Origin: Alphaproteobacteria bacterium | Lineage (GTDB): Bacteria > Pseudomonadota > Alphaproteobacteria > Micavibrionales > Micavibrionaceae | Assembly (NCBI GenBank): GCA_018000295.1 | Contig: JAGNKE010000007.1 | Location: 38,886 to 102,885 of the forward strand | Direction of reading: 5' to 3' | Length of the DNA: 64,000 nucleotides | Shown: piece by piece, positions 9,172 through 18,423 of the stretch | How positions within the stretch are numbered: position 1 is the first letter of the stretch | Layout: each line of letters begins with the position of its first letter | Translations under genes and position numbers: made by a program | Notes under the pieces: model-generated | What the model saw: the letters and a program-made list of their open reading frames with translations, nothing else | Database searches by the model: none | What the model was told of the DNA's origin: nothing

Positions 9172-9927
9172 TCAGCTCTTTTCTTCCGGTTGAGCCTCTT
9201 TTTTGGGAAAATGCTTACGCTCGAACGCGGCGTAATCAGCGAGAACTGCCGCTCTTTTGAACGTAAAGGCAGGTCTGGACAAAAGATCGCCAATCTTTGC
9301 ATCCATGCCCTGATATTTTCTATCCAGCCATCGAGAAACAAAGTGGGTGCAGGTTAAGCAAACCAGAATGGTCAGGATGTGGCTAAGAGGAAGAAGCTCG
9401 CTTAAACTGCCCTCAAGCACTGGCCCATCCGGCTCGGTGATCATAATAGCCGCAGAATACCCGGTGATACTGACCGCCGTCATGCGCCAGAGATACCGGA
9501 GCCGCCGGTATAACTTTACCGTAGCAAGATTGCCTTCAATCTGAATGAAAAAGGTGAATATAATGAACCCCGGCATCATAAAAACCAGCAGGTAAACCGT
9601 TTCATTCACCATGGGATCATAAAAAATATTATAGAGAGCAAAATAGATTAGTAAAGTAAAGCCACCGGCAACAGGAAAAAGGCAGAGAGAAATCGCAAGC
9701 AGAACGCTCGACAGCATAAGCATAAGTATAATGAGAAACCCCCCGCCCATGGAGGACGCACCCATGCCCATGGCGTCGGCAGTATCCTTAAAATAGGCCC
9801 CTGTGCGCCCTTCTCTTTCCGCCAGGCCGCGCTGATAGTCCGCAGAATGCTGCCCAGTGTAATGGGTTCGGCCGTCTAGGCCTGCCTGATAATCGTCCTG
9901 CACTGCCTTTGCTTCCTGCTTGTACAA
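9172..9927 (-). CDS. Unrecognised multi-pass membrane protein
   Basis: The family is not recognised. The product is 251 residues. A soluble N-terminus (about 1-55) carries two copies of a DYQ-x-GL motif (DDYQAGLDG and ADYQRGLAE). It is followed by about four or five hydrophobic helices (roughly 60-90, 90-125, 145-165, 180-200) and a charged C-terminal tail. The likely start is TTG at 9927, because a stop lies in frame a few codons upstream and no ATG comes before the repeated motif. No close operon partner: the next gene upstream begins at 10444. Confidence 0.6.
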   Translation of the reverse strand: MYKQEAKAVQDDYQAGLDGRTHYTGQHSADYQRGLAEREGRTGAYFKDTADAMGMGASSMGGGFLIILMLMLSSVLLAISLCLFPVAGGFTLLIYFALYNIFYDPMVNETVYLLVFMMPGFIIFTFFIQIEGNLATVKLYRRLRYLWRMTAVSITGYSAAIMITEPDGPVLEGSLSELLPLSHILTILVCLTCTHFVSRWLDRKYQGMDAKIGDLLSRPAFTFKRAAVLADYAAFERKHFPKKEAQPEEKS

Positions 9928-10015
9928 ATTTGATTGGAGAGGCTGACTTTACAGAAGTTGATTCATAAAAACAACGGCGACGCAAGAACGGCCATGGCAT
10001 CTCCAACACCTAAAA

Positions 10016-10444
10016 TCAGGTCTGACGTTCAAAAACGTCCTCACTTTGCTTTATTTCACGTTCTTCACTTTTTTTATTCCCGGAGCGGTTCATTACAAAA
10101 GGACCGGACCATGATTTATCTTCTATGGAGTTCCACTGTCCTTCAATTTTTGTGAACGCGCTGTTCACTGTACCGGCATATCTCAGTTGATGCCCTAGAT
10201 GAGGTAATTGCTCATAGGTTTTTATAAAAATGACGGACGGACCGTCCCGCAAACCTGAGAGTTGAGCGCATAGCCTGTCAACGGCTGCGGGAGTGATCGT
10301 GTTCGGTTCATCGCTCTCGCCGGAAATCGAACCGGCAATATCTATAATAATGGCGTTAAAGGGCACGGCATCATCGACATTGCCCGGATAATCATAGACT
10401 CCGGTCCAAAACCCGGTGAGAGACGAAAATTCGCTGTCTTCCAT
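10016..10444 (-). CDS. Conserved-looking hypothetical protein
   Basis: A 142-residue protein I cannot assign. It opens with aromatic GFWTGVYDYPG, continues with PFNAIIIDIAGSISGES and ends in a charged tail rich in Lys, Glu and Ser. Alternating hydrophobic stretches suggest a small beta-rich fold. There is no signal peptide or membrane helix. The start ATG is at 10444. The gene stands alone between the membrane protein gene at 9172-9927 and a tRNA. Confidence 0.55.
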   Translation of the reverse strand: MEDSEFSSLTGFWTGVYDYPGNVDDAVPFNAIIIDIAGSISGESDEPNTITPAAVDRLCAQLSGLRDGPSVIFIKTYEQLPHLGHQLRYAGTVNSAFTKIEGQWNSIEDKSWSGPFVMNRSGNKKSEEREIKQSEDVFERQT

Positions 10445-10677
10445 ATTTTTTCAACCCGACCTCTATTGATGAGAAGGACACTCTCATCTTACAAGCAGTA
10501 ATGGGGCGTGACTTTAGCAGAAGGGGTTGAAAGCAGGAATGATTGAATTTTCCTTGGCTTGAACAGATTTTCAATAGACTTCAACGCTTGGATTTGATTT
10601 GCAATTTTGCAAGAAAAGAGAAAACCTTTGACACTCAAGGTTTTCTGGACATTTTCGGACTTTATCGGGTGGATAAA

Positions 10678-10752
10678 TGGAGCGAGTGAAGGGCTTCGAA
10701 CCCTCGACCTATACCTTGGCAAGGTATCGCTCTACCCCTGAGCTACACTCGC
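10678..10752 (-). tRNA. tRNA-Gly (GCC), CCA encoded
   Basis: On the minus strand the 5' end GCGAGTG (from 10752) pairs with CACTCGC at the 3' end, followed by discriminator T and an encoded CCA (10678-10680). The D arm GCTCAGGGGTAGAGC, anticodon loop TTGCCAA (GCC, glycine) and T arm GGTTCGA are all in place. A degenerate second copy with its flank lies at 12241-12375. Confidence 0.95.
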
Positions 10753-10822
10753 TTGAACGCCAGTTGGACGATCATAAGACCCCTATATATAAAATCTTTC
10801 GCGGGAATTGCAAGCCTGAAAT
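10687..10822 (-). repeat. Direct repeat, copy A (tRNA-Gly plus upstream flank)
   Basis: 136 bases covering most of tRNA-Gly and about 70 bases of its upstream (promoter-side) flank. They match 12241-12375 with one indel and roughly 17 mismatches. The best-preserved flank segment is ATAAGACCCCTAT followed by TATAAAATCTTTCGCGGGAA. The two copies bracket the CoA-transferase gene. Confidence 0.85.
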
Positions 10823-10987
10823 TGGGGCTTAATACAGGCCGCCCGCGTTGGGGGAGGGGGGGGCAGACAAGGGCTTCGCGGTCGTCGGCAAAACCGTATG
10901 GCTAGAGAGAGAGCCAAAGCCAGCGCTCAGGGGCGCACCAAAATCGGAGAAAAACGAGGGCAGAAAATAAGATATGCAGAAAATGCG

Positions 10988-12226
10988 TTATGACGCCTTC
11001 GCTCTTTCGATGACACCGGCCTTTTCCAACTCGTCCAGCCGTTCCGCGCTCAAATTCAAAACATTTTTAAGCACGTCCTGCGTATCCTGACCAAGGACAG
11101 GGGGAGGAAATTCATAAGAAACAGGGGTTTGCGAAAATTTGAGGGGACTGCCGACCAGTTTTATAGGGGCGGAATGCTGGACATGATTCATGGAAATTTC
11201 CATTTCACGGTGCTGGACCTGCGGCATCGCAAAAACTTCGTCAATCCTGTTCACCGGTCCGCCCGGAATATCTGCCGCGCGCATTTTCTCAACCCAGGTG
11301 GCGCTTGTCTCGCTCTTCAGTGCCTCTTCGATCATCGGGATCAGCGTATCCCTGTTAAGCACACGGTTTTTATTCTTCGCAAAACGCGCGTCGAGCGCCC
11401 ATTCGGGTTTTCCGATCATAATACAGAACCGCGCAAATTGTTCGTTATTGCCAACGGCGACCACGATATAGCCGTCTTTCACTTGAAAGGCCTGATAGGG
11501 GACGATCGTGCTGTGCGCGTTGCCCAGACGCGGCGCGGCCTTGTCGGTTATAAGAAAGTATTGCGCGAGGTTCGTGAGCGAGGCAAGTGTGCAATCAACC
11601 AGCGCCACGTCGATAAGCTGTCCTTCAGAGGTGCGTTCGCGGTGATGAAGCGCTGCCAGTATTCCGATCGCGGCGTTAAGGCCTGTGATGATGTCACTAA
11701 GCGCCACCCCCACCTTCATCGGCGGCCCGTCCGGCTCGCCCGTCACACCCATCAACCCGCCCATCGCCTGCGCCATCAAATCATAACCTGGCTCCTCCGC
11801 CAGCGGTCCGCTCTGGCCGAACCCCGTGATCGAACAATAAATCAGCTTCGGATATCTGTCCTTCAACTGCGCGTAACCCAGACCGTATTTCTCCAGACCG
11901 CCAACCTTGAAATTCTCGATCAGAATGTCCGATGTTTGAAGCAGTTGATGAATAATCTGCTGGCCTTCCTCGGTTTTGATGTCCACGGCCACCGATTTTT
12001 TATTGCGGTTGATGGAAAGGTAATACGCACTCTCATTCGTGTCGTTTCCGTTGCGATCTTTTAGAAACGGCGGCCCCCACAGGCGCGTATCGTCGCCCGC
12101 GCCGGGTTTTTCGATCTTGATGATTTCCGCGCCAAGATCGCCCAGTATTTGCGTACAATAAGGGCCCGCCAGCACACGGGAGAGGTCAAGGACGCGGATA
12201 TTTTGAAGCGATTTCTTCACGGCCAT
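10988..12226 (-). CDS. Class III CoA-transferase (CaiB/BaiF family)
   Basis: A 412-residue CaiB/BaiF-family enzyme, which transfers coenzyme A between carboxylic acids. The start VLDLSRVLAGPYCTQILGDLGAEIIKIE is the family hallmark, and the expected catalytic Asp is Asp149 in EPGYDLMAQAMGG. Length and motifs fit succinyl-CoA-dependent or formyl-CoA-type members, but the substrate cannot be told. The gene lies alone between an intact tRNA-Gly and a decayed copy of it, so it may have arrived with, or been caught in, a local duplication. 10823-10987 downstream holds no feature I can name. Confidence 0.9.
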   Translation of the reverse strand: MAVKKSLQNIRVLDLSRVLAGPYCTQILGDLGAEIIKIEKPGAGDDTRLWGPPFLKDRNGNDTNESAYYLSINRNKKSVAVDIKTEEGQQIIHQLLQTSDILIENFKVGGLEKYGLGYAQLKDRYPKLIYCSITGFGQSGPLAEEPGYDLMAQAMGGLMGVTGEPDGPPMKVGVALSDIITGLNAAIGILAALHHRERTSEGQLIDVALVDCTLASLTNLAQYFLITDKAAPRLGNAHSTIVPYQAFQVKDGYIVVAVGNNEQFARFCIMIGKPEWALDARFAKNKNRVLNRDTLIPMIEEALKSETSATWVEKMRAADIPGGPVNRIDEVFAMPQVQHREMEISMNHVQHSAPIKLVGSPLKFSQTPVSYEFPPPVLGQDTQDVLKNVLNLSAERLDELEKAGVIERAKAS

Positions 12227-12240
12227 ATCGTGTGAATCAA

Positions 12241-12306
12241 TGAAGGGATTCGAACCCTCGACCTATCCCTTGGCAAAGTATCGCTCTCCCCCTGAGCCAC
12301 ACGCGC
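12241..12306 (-). pseudogene. Decayed tRNA-Gly copy
   Basis: This matches the tRNA-Gly body, with anticodon loop TTGCCAA and T-loop TTCGAA preserved. The last 7-8 bases and the CCA are missing, and the 5' acceptor strand (GCGCGTG) has nothing to pair with. It cannot fold as a complete tRNA. Confidence 0.75.
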
Positions 12307-12375
12307 ATTTAAGCCATCGGATGGCCATAAGACCCCTATTTATAAAATCTTTCGCGGGAATGGCAAGCTTGAAAT
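12241..12375 (-). repeat. Direct repeat, copy B (decayed tRNA-Gly plus flank)
   Basis: 135-base partner of 10687-10822 in the same orientation. The similarity ends at GAAAT on the promoter side and inside the acceptor stem on the other. Confidence 0.85.
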
Positions 12376-12395
12376 ATGAGAGAGCAAGAAAGCGG

Positions 12396-12680
12396 TTAGT
12401 AAAGCCCGCCAACCTGCACCAGCGGCACGCTGTACCCGATCGGCTCATGGTTGGGGAACAGGGAATAGATCATGATATTCGGGCTGGCTTCCACGCGGTT
12501 GGTCATTGGCGCGGGCACTTCGTAATGCATCAAATCCTCGTCCTGCTCTTCATCGAAATAGACCAGCATGAACAGGCGCTGGTCGCGGTAATATTCCACC
12601 CGGCAGACGATATCGGGCAAAGGCCGGTCACTGACCATCATCACTCCCCCGTCATGCAACAGTCCAAGCTCGATATTCAT
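12396..12680 (-). CDS. Hypothetical protein, coupled pair member 2
   Basis: A 94-residue acidic protein with no signal peptide or membrane helix that I can recognise. It contains the stretch YYRDQRLFMLVYFDEEQDED and a hydrophobic C-terminus (IGYSVPLVQVGGLY). The ATG at 12680 overlaps the stop of the upstream gene in a TGATG, which implies translational coupling; a GTG one codon earlier is possible. Nothing in the sequence reveals its role. Confidence 0.55.
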   Translation of the reverse strand: MNIELGLLHDGGVMMVSDRPLPDIVCRVEYYRDQRLFMLVYFDEEQDEDLMHYEVPAPMTNRVEASPNIMIYSLFPNHEPIGYSVPLVQVGGLY

Positions 12681-12934
12681 CACGTCAACCCCGGCAGTTT
12701 GGTGGTGATCGCGTACTGGTCATCAGTCCTGGGAGTTTTGGGGGCGGCTTCAGGTTCGGGCAGGGACTCGCTCAAAGCCTTCTCGATCAGGGTTTCCCGC
12801 CCCTGCAGGCGTCCGGCGAGAGAGACGGATTCAAATCCGCGGTCAAGGCTGTTGGCAAGAGATTGGTTGTCAAGGGGCGCCACGCCCACTTCGGCCATGC
12901 GCTGAAGATAATCTTCAGGTCCTTGAAAAGTCAT
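12680..12934 (-). CDS. Hypothetical protein, coupled pair member 1
   Basis: An 84-residue soluble protein, helical and acidic in its first two thirds (GPEDYLQRMAEVGVAPLDNQ). The ATG at 12934 is chosen because GGGGA precedes it at Shine-Dalgarno distance; a GTG at 12949 would place that sequence inside the gene. The family is unknown. It forms a tightly coupled pair with the gene at 12396-12680. Confidence 0.55.
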   Translation of the reverse strand: MTFQGPEDYLQRMAEVGVAPLDNQSLANSLDRGFESVSLAGRLQGRETLIEKALSESLPEPEAAPKTPRTDDQYAITTKLPGLT

Positions 12935-13065
12935 CACAATAGTCCCCACTCACACGATTCTTGTGTTGAATTATGACGCCAAAACCTTAAAAAAGGGCTA
13001 GGACGGGAGCGTCCGGGCCTTAAAAGTTAATTTTGTCATAATAATCTATTCTAACGTGCATCATT

Positions 13066-13668
13066 ATGGAATTGCACGAAAAAAGTAAATCTGAGGAAAT
13101 AAAAAGGGAGATGCGCGTGCAAGCACAAGAAAATCAAGGCTTACAGCAGGAGGAGCCGTTACCCACCTCTGCGGATAAACTCTTCGAAATCCTCAAAAAT
13201 CTTGGTATTTCCTATGAACTCCATCACCACGCGCCGATTTTCACGGTGGAGGAAGGCGAGCATTTGAAGGCGTCCATCCCCGGAATCCATTGTCGCAACC
13301 TGTTCGTGCGCGACAAGAAGGAGGAGATGTTCCTCGTTGTCGTCGCCAACGAAACCCGCATCGATATGAAAAAACTAGCCGATGTTCTGGGCTGCGGCCG
13401 GCTGTCCTTCGGCTCCCCCGACCGTCTCTGGCGGCATCTGGGCATCCGCCCCGGCTCGGTCTGCCCGTTCTGCATTATCAACGACACCGACAAAAAGGTC
13501 AGGATCATGCTCGACAAACAAATGATGCAGGCGCAGCGCATGAACGTCCACCCGCTCGACAATGCCATGACGGTCGGCCTGTCCCCTGCAGACCTGATCC
13601 GCTTTATCGAACACGTCGGCCACAAGCCGGAAATCGTCGATCTTGCCCCCGCCGCCCCGGATGCTTGA
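13066..13668 (+). CDS. YbaK/ProXp-type aminoacyl-tRNA editing protein
   Basis: A 200-residue member of the YbaK/ProX superfamily of free-standing deacylases, which remove Ala or Cys wrongly attached to tRNA-Pro. The core (about 35-195) follows the PrdX/ProXp-ala pattern: YELHHHAPIFTVEEGEHL, NLFVRDKKEEMFLVVV, a conserved Lys-rich helix, LSFGSPDRLWRHLGIRPGSVCPF and a closing LSPADLIRFIEH. The first about 30 residues are polar and may be dispensable. Another in-frame ATG occurs at residue 16, but the upstream GGGAG is too close to it. No partner ProRS gene is nearby. Confidence 0.85.
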   Translation: MELHEKSKSEEIKREMRVQAQENQGLQQEEPLPTSADKLFEILKNLGISYELHHHAPIFTVEEGEHLKASIPGIHCRNLFVRDKKEEMFLVVVANETRIDMKKLADVLGCGRLSFGSPDRLWRHLGIRPGSVCPFCIINDTDKKVRIMLDKQMMQAQRMNVHPLDNAMTVGLSPADLIRFIEHVGHKPEIVDLAPAAPDA

Positions 13669-13755
13669 ATTCCGCACAAGACTTTTGCTTTTTCCCCGCA
13701 GATGGTTTAGCTTCGCGGAGAAATTTCAAAAGAACGATCCAAGGAGACTCCCCGC

Positions 13756-14727
13756 ATGATCTTCAGCGGAAACTGGAAAGCCAAACCCGTCAAAAAGGCC
13801 GAGGAGAAAATGGACCCCGTTCCTCTTCCCCCTGTAGGTGGAATGCTTGATCCCGTTTACGATGTCTCGACCCCGGAGTTCGAGGACAAGGTCATGCGCG
13901 CCTCTCTGCAGGCGCCGGTCATCGTCGATTTCTGGGCGCCGTGGTGCGGCCCCTGCAAGCAACTCATGCCGATCCTTGAAAAAGTCGTGCGCGAGGCCAA
14001 GGGCGAGGTTTTGCTCGCCAAGGTCAATATCGATGAGAACCAGCAACTCGCCGGTATGCTCCGCATCCAGTCGGTCCCGACTGTCTACGCTTTTTTTCAG
14101 GCGCAGCCCATCGACGCCTTTCAGGGCAACATCCCTGAAAGCCAGATCCGTGAATTCGTCAGCGCGCTCATCAAGCTGGCCCGCAACAACCGCCCCGATG
14201 CCATCGACATTCCGAAGGCTCTCGAAGCCGCTGCCGCCGCTTTGGCCAAGGGCGAGATTACGGAGGCGCAATCCCTCTATATCGACATCCTCCAGCAGGA
14301 TCCCGAAAACGCGCCCGCCTATGTCGGCATGGTGCGCTGCTTCCTTGCCGCCGGCGATATCGAGCAGGCCGAAGGCATGATAGCAAGCGCCCCCGAACCC
14401 ATTAAAAAGGACCGCAATTTCGCCGAAGCAAAATCCGCTCTCGAAATCGCCCAAAAGGCGCCCGTCGGTGCGCTCGGCGAACTGGAGGGCAAAGTCGCCG
14501 CCAACCCAAAGGATCATCAGTCCCGCATCGATCTCGCTCTGGCTTTGTACGGGGCAGGGAAAAAGGAATCCGCAACCGATCAACTGCTGGAGGCGATCGC
14601 CATCGATCGCAACTGGAACGAGCAGGCCGCCCGCAAGGAACTGCTTAAACTCTTCGAAGCCATGGGCCAGACCGACCCCGTTACGATTGAGGCGCGCAAG
14701 AAGCTCTCCTCAATTCTGTTTTCGTGA
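13756..14727 (+). CDS. cnoX: CnoX-type thioredoxin/TPR co-chaperone
   Basis: A 323-residue protein: a thioredoxin domain (about 38-145) with an intact WCGPC active site in [15 protein letters not shown], then TPR-like helical repeats to the C-terminus. This is the CnoX/YbbN architecture. In the family it acts as a cytosolic holdase that protects proteins from oxidation and passes them to GroEL and DnaK. E. coli CnoX has lost the reactive Cys pair; here both are present, as in Caulobacter-type members, so it may also act as a reductase. The next gene starts 7 bases downstream. Confidence 0.9.
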   Translation: MIFSGNWKAKPVKKAEEKMDPVPLPPVGGMLDPVYDVSTPEFEDKVMRASLQAPVIVDFWAPWCGPCKQLMPILEKVVREAKGEVLLAKVNIDENQQLAGMLRIQSVPTVYAFFQAQPIDAFQGNIPESQIREFVSALIKLARNNRPDAIDIPKALEAAAAALAKGEITEAQSLYIDILQQDPENAPAYVGMVRCFLAAGDIEQAEGMIASAPEPIKKDRNFAEAKSALEIAQKAPVGALGELEGKVAANPKDHQSRIDLALALYGAGKKESATDQLLEAIAIDRNWNEQAARKELLKLFEAMGQTDPVTIEARKKLSSILFS

Positions 14728-14734
14728 GGCCGCG

Positions 14735-14905
14735 ATGGACGTTGACCCGAAGCTCCTCGAAATCCTCGTCTGCCCGATGACCAAGGCGCCGCTGCGCTAC
14801 GACCGCGAAAAGCAGGAGTTGATCTCCGATCAGGCCAAGTTGGCCTACCCGATCCGCGACGGCATCCCCATCATGCTGCCCACCGAGGCGCGGGCGCTGG
14901 ACTAA
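14735..14905 (+). CDS. Trm112-like (YcaR/UPF0434) small protein
   Basis: A 56-residue Trm112-family protein. The pattern [20 protein letters not shown], then [21 protein letters not shown], is diagnostic. In eukaryotes and archaea Trm112 activates methyltransferases; bacterial versions are small and mostly uncharacterised. This copy keeps one Cys (VCP) but lacks the full zinc-binding set. It starts 7 bases after cnoX and is very likely in its operon. Confidence 0.88.
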   Translation: MDVDPKLLEILVCPMTKAPLRYDREKQELISDQAKLAYPIRDGIPIMLPTEARALD

Positions 14906-14990
14906 TAGCGTAAAACAGCCGTTTTTTGCATTTTTACAGCATTTATGCTGAAATGAACCCAAGAGAATAAGAGTTTTTGGGTGAAGGATT

Positions 14991-15221
14991 ATGATCGAAG
15001 GCCTCGGCAACTCCCTCCGTGCATTCTGGCAACGTCATGTCCGGCGCGTCACGCCCGTCGCGGGCGTCGAGAATGAGGGCGTCGAAACCGGAGAAAGCCG
15101 GGAACGCGAACGCTTTTCATCCCGCAAGGCCGCCGAGGCGGAAACCCATTATCTTTACGGCCCGGACGGAAAACAAAAACCCGTCGAACCCGAAGGCCAC
15201 AATCTCGATGAGATCGGGTAG
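14991..15221 (+). CDS. Small hypothetical protein
   Basis: 76 residues, with a basic amphipathic N-terminus (LRAFWQRHVRRV) and a charged, probably disordered remainder. GAAGGA sits at good distance before the ATG, supporting translation. The family is unknown and there are no recognisable motifs. It is convergent with the acyltransferase gene that ends at 15245. Confidence 0.55.
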   Translation: MIEGLGNSLRAFWQRHVRRVTPVAGVENEGVETGESRERERFSSRKAAEAETHYLYGPDGKQKPVEPEGHNLDEIG

Positions 15222-15244
15222 CAGGCGCACACCATCATCCCGGA

Positions 15245-16483
15245 TCAGCGCGCAAGTTTTTGTGGTTCGGGATGTTCTGTTCCCTGATCAAAAACCATCA
15301 CGGCACCTTCCGGCGCCGACACCAAAATTTGGCTGCGTGTCTTGCTTTCAACGACTGGATCCAAAACTCCATAATTACTGACCAATGCAGGCGCTGCGGA
15401 TCGTGTAAGCCGCTTACCCAAATCCTGAAACGGCTTTTCGATCAAAGCATATGAAAGGGCCGACACGGCAGCCGTTCCCAGCAAAGTCATCCCGAGAAGA
15501 GCCAGAGAAAACATCCATGTCGCAAGAGCCATAGGCAACAGCACCCACAGAGCGCCCATCAGTACAAGCATATGCGAGAGATAAACGGAGTACGAAACCC
15601 GTCCCAGCCATTGCAAAGGCGGAAGCAAGGCAAGGGTTGAAAGCCAGAGCGCCATCTTGCTGGTTTTCTCATGAGCTGAGATTGCTAAGGCCGTGGCCGT
15701 AAACCAGAGGCAATAGGGAACAAGAGCTAAACTATTCTGCAAAACGCAGAGACCTGTAAGGACCGCCCACGTCGATCCGACCGGAACCTTTGCCGCAAGG
15801 CTCTCTCCCGTCCGCGCTTTGATGAAGAAGGCCGTGGCGATCCCCACGGCAAAAGGCGCGGCAAACTTGCCGATAAAGCCGAAACCCATGACAGGATTAA
15901 GCGCCGCTACAATCAAGGTCGCAACCACTCCGGCAAAAAGCTTCATTCGGTCAACCGGAGAGGTAAAGACTGCAACGATAAAAGGCGCGATCAGATAAAA
16001 CTGCCACTCAAGGGAAATGCTCCAAGCCTGCCCAAGAAAAGCGAAGTCGCTTGAAGGAAGAAGGGCAGGCGAAACAAGCGAATGAAGGCCCAGAAGATGA
16101 AAAAATGCATGAAAACCGAAATAATCGAGAGAGTCTTGGGCGATCTCTATTCGTGCCTCCTTCATCGAACCTTCGGGAGCCGATTGCCACAAATCTAGAC
16201 TCCACGAGGCCAAAGCCATGGATATCGCAAGATAAAAAAGATAAACCGGAAAAATTCTGAAAAACCGCCGAGTTATGTAATTCTTGTAACTTTCTCTCTT
16301 CCCTAGAATGAGAGAGGCAATGGCGAAACCGCTTAAAATAATAAAGACCTCAACGGCATACTCGTTGAAAAACCGGCGCTGAAAAACAAAGTTCGAAAGA
16401 GGAACGGTCGAAGCCCAATGCCCCAGAAGAACCCAAAGGGCCATCATTCCGCGTAGCGCGTCAAATTCCTTAATGTGCCTCAA
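15245..16483 (-). CDS. Acyltransferase 3 family membrane protein (OafA-like)
   Basis: A 412-residue integral membrane acyltransferase with about ten hydrophobic helices. It has the family's N-terminal pattern IKEFDALRGMMALWVLLGH, including the catalytic-type His, then EVFIILSGF and RRFFRIFPVYL. Such proteins O-acetylate or otherwise acylate surface sugars, O-antigen or peptidoglycan. The C-terminal about 60 residues are soluble. No glycan cluster surrounds it, so the substrate is unknown. Confidence 0.88.
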   Translation of the reverse strand: MRHIKEFDALRGMMALWVLLGHWASTVPLSNFVFQRRFFNEYAVEVFIILSGFAIASLILGKRESYKNYITRRFFRIFPVYLFYLAISMALASWSLDLWQSAPEGSMKEARIEIAQDSLDYFGFHAFFHLLGLHSLVSPALLPSSDFAFLGQAWSISLEWQFYLIAPFIVAVFTSPVDRMKLFAGVVATLIVAALNPVMGFGFIGKFAAPFAVGIATAFFIKARTGESLAAKVPVGSTWAVLTGLCVLQNSLALVPYCLWFTATALAISAHEKTSKMALWLSTLALLPPLQWLGRVSYSVYLSHMLVLMGALWVLLPMALATWMFSLALLGMTLLGTAAVSALSYALIEKPFQDLGKRLTRSAAPALVSNYGVLDPVVESKTRSQILVSAPEGAVMVFDQGTEHPEPQKLAR

Positions 16484-16578
16484 GACACAGGCTCCAGTTC
16501 CACAAACTTACTCTCGCATAGGAACTGTGGGTAAACAAGCAGGGGCAAGAGACCCCAAGGCCTTGGTACAGAAAAAAG

Positions 16579-16608
16579 TTGATTTTATGCAGGCTTTTCG
16601 GCTTTAAT
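16579..16608 (+). promoter_or_regulatory. Candidate leu promoter
   Basis: TTGATT (16579-16584) and TTTAAT (16603-16608) with an 18-base spacer. Transcription would start about 6-8 bases downstream, that is at or next to the leader ATG at 16615, so the leader peptide may be read from a leaderless mRNA. Confidence 0.45.
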
Positions 16609-16614
16609 GCCCGT

Positions 16615-16671
16615 ATGAAGAACCAAAACACCTCTCTTCTGCTCCTAACCCTCCTCCTTATGAACCCCTGA
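16615..16671 (+). CDS. leuL: leuA leader peptide (7 Leu codons in 18)
   Basis: The reading frame encodes [18 protein letters not shown]. Seven of 18 codons are Leu (CTT, CTG, CTC, CTA, CTC, CTC, CTT) in two runs, and it ends inside the first arm of a strong hairpin. It lies 131 bases upstream of leuA. This is the classic design of ribosome-mediated attenuation, in which shortage of charged tRNA-Leu stalls the ribosome and changes the downstream RNA fold. It uses five different Leu codons, so no single isoacceptor dominates. No Shine-Dalgarno precedes it, consistent with a leaderless start. Confidence 0.8.
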   Translation: MKNQNTSLLLLTLLLMNP

Positions 16672-16751
16672 GCGGGCATGAGGCGCCACGGTGCGCCTGC
16701 GCTTCAGGGGACCGGAAAAATTTCCAAACATTGAAAAAGTACGCAAGGCGC
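16665..16751 (+). promoter_or_regulatory. Leucine attenuator-type RNA structure
   Basis: A two-tier hairpin forms from 16665-16674 (CCCCTGAGCG) with 16700-16710 (CGCTTCAGGGG), plus an inner stem 16681-16686/16693-16698 (AGGCGC/GCGCCT). The leader stop codon lies in the 5' arm. An alternative partner exists for the 3' side: GCGCCTGCG (16693-16701) can pair with CGCAAGGCGC (16742-16751) with one bulge. I see no long T run, so the switch might act through Rho or on translation instead of a simple intrinsic terminator. Confidence 0.6.
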
Positions 16752-16802
16752 TGTAAAACCCTGTCCGGGCCAGCGCGAAAAGCCCAAGGAGCCAGACTTA
16801 AA

Positions 16803-18383
<1,581 letters not shown>

Positions 18384-18423
18384 TATAATGAAAGGGGTTT
18401 ACTAAAAATTCAGGGGCTTTGAG

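Noticed and set aside
10678-12375. Integrative element with tRNA attachment sites
   Set aside because: No integrase gene is present, and both copies carry the tRNA 5' side and promoter, not just the 3' end that site-specific integration duplicates.
12240-12905. 221-residue plus-strand frame starting in the decayed tRNA
   Set aside because: It runs opposite two coupled small genes that have good start signals, and begins inside the tRNA repeat.
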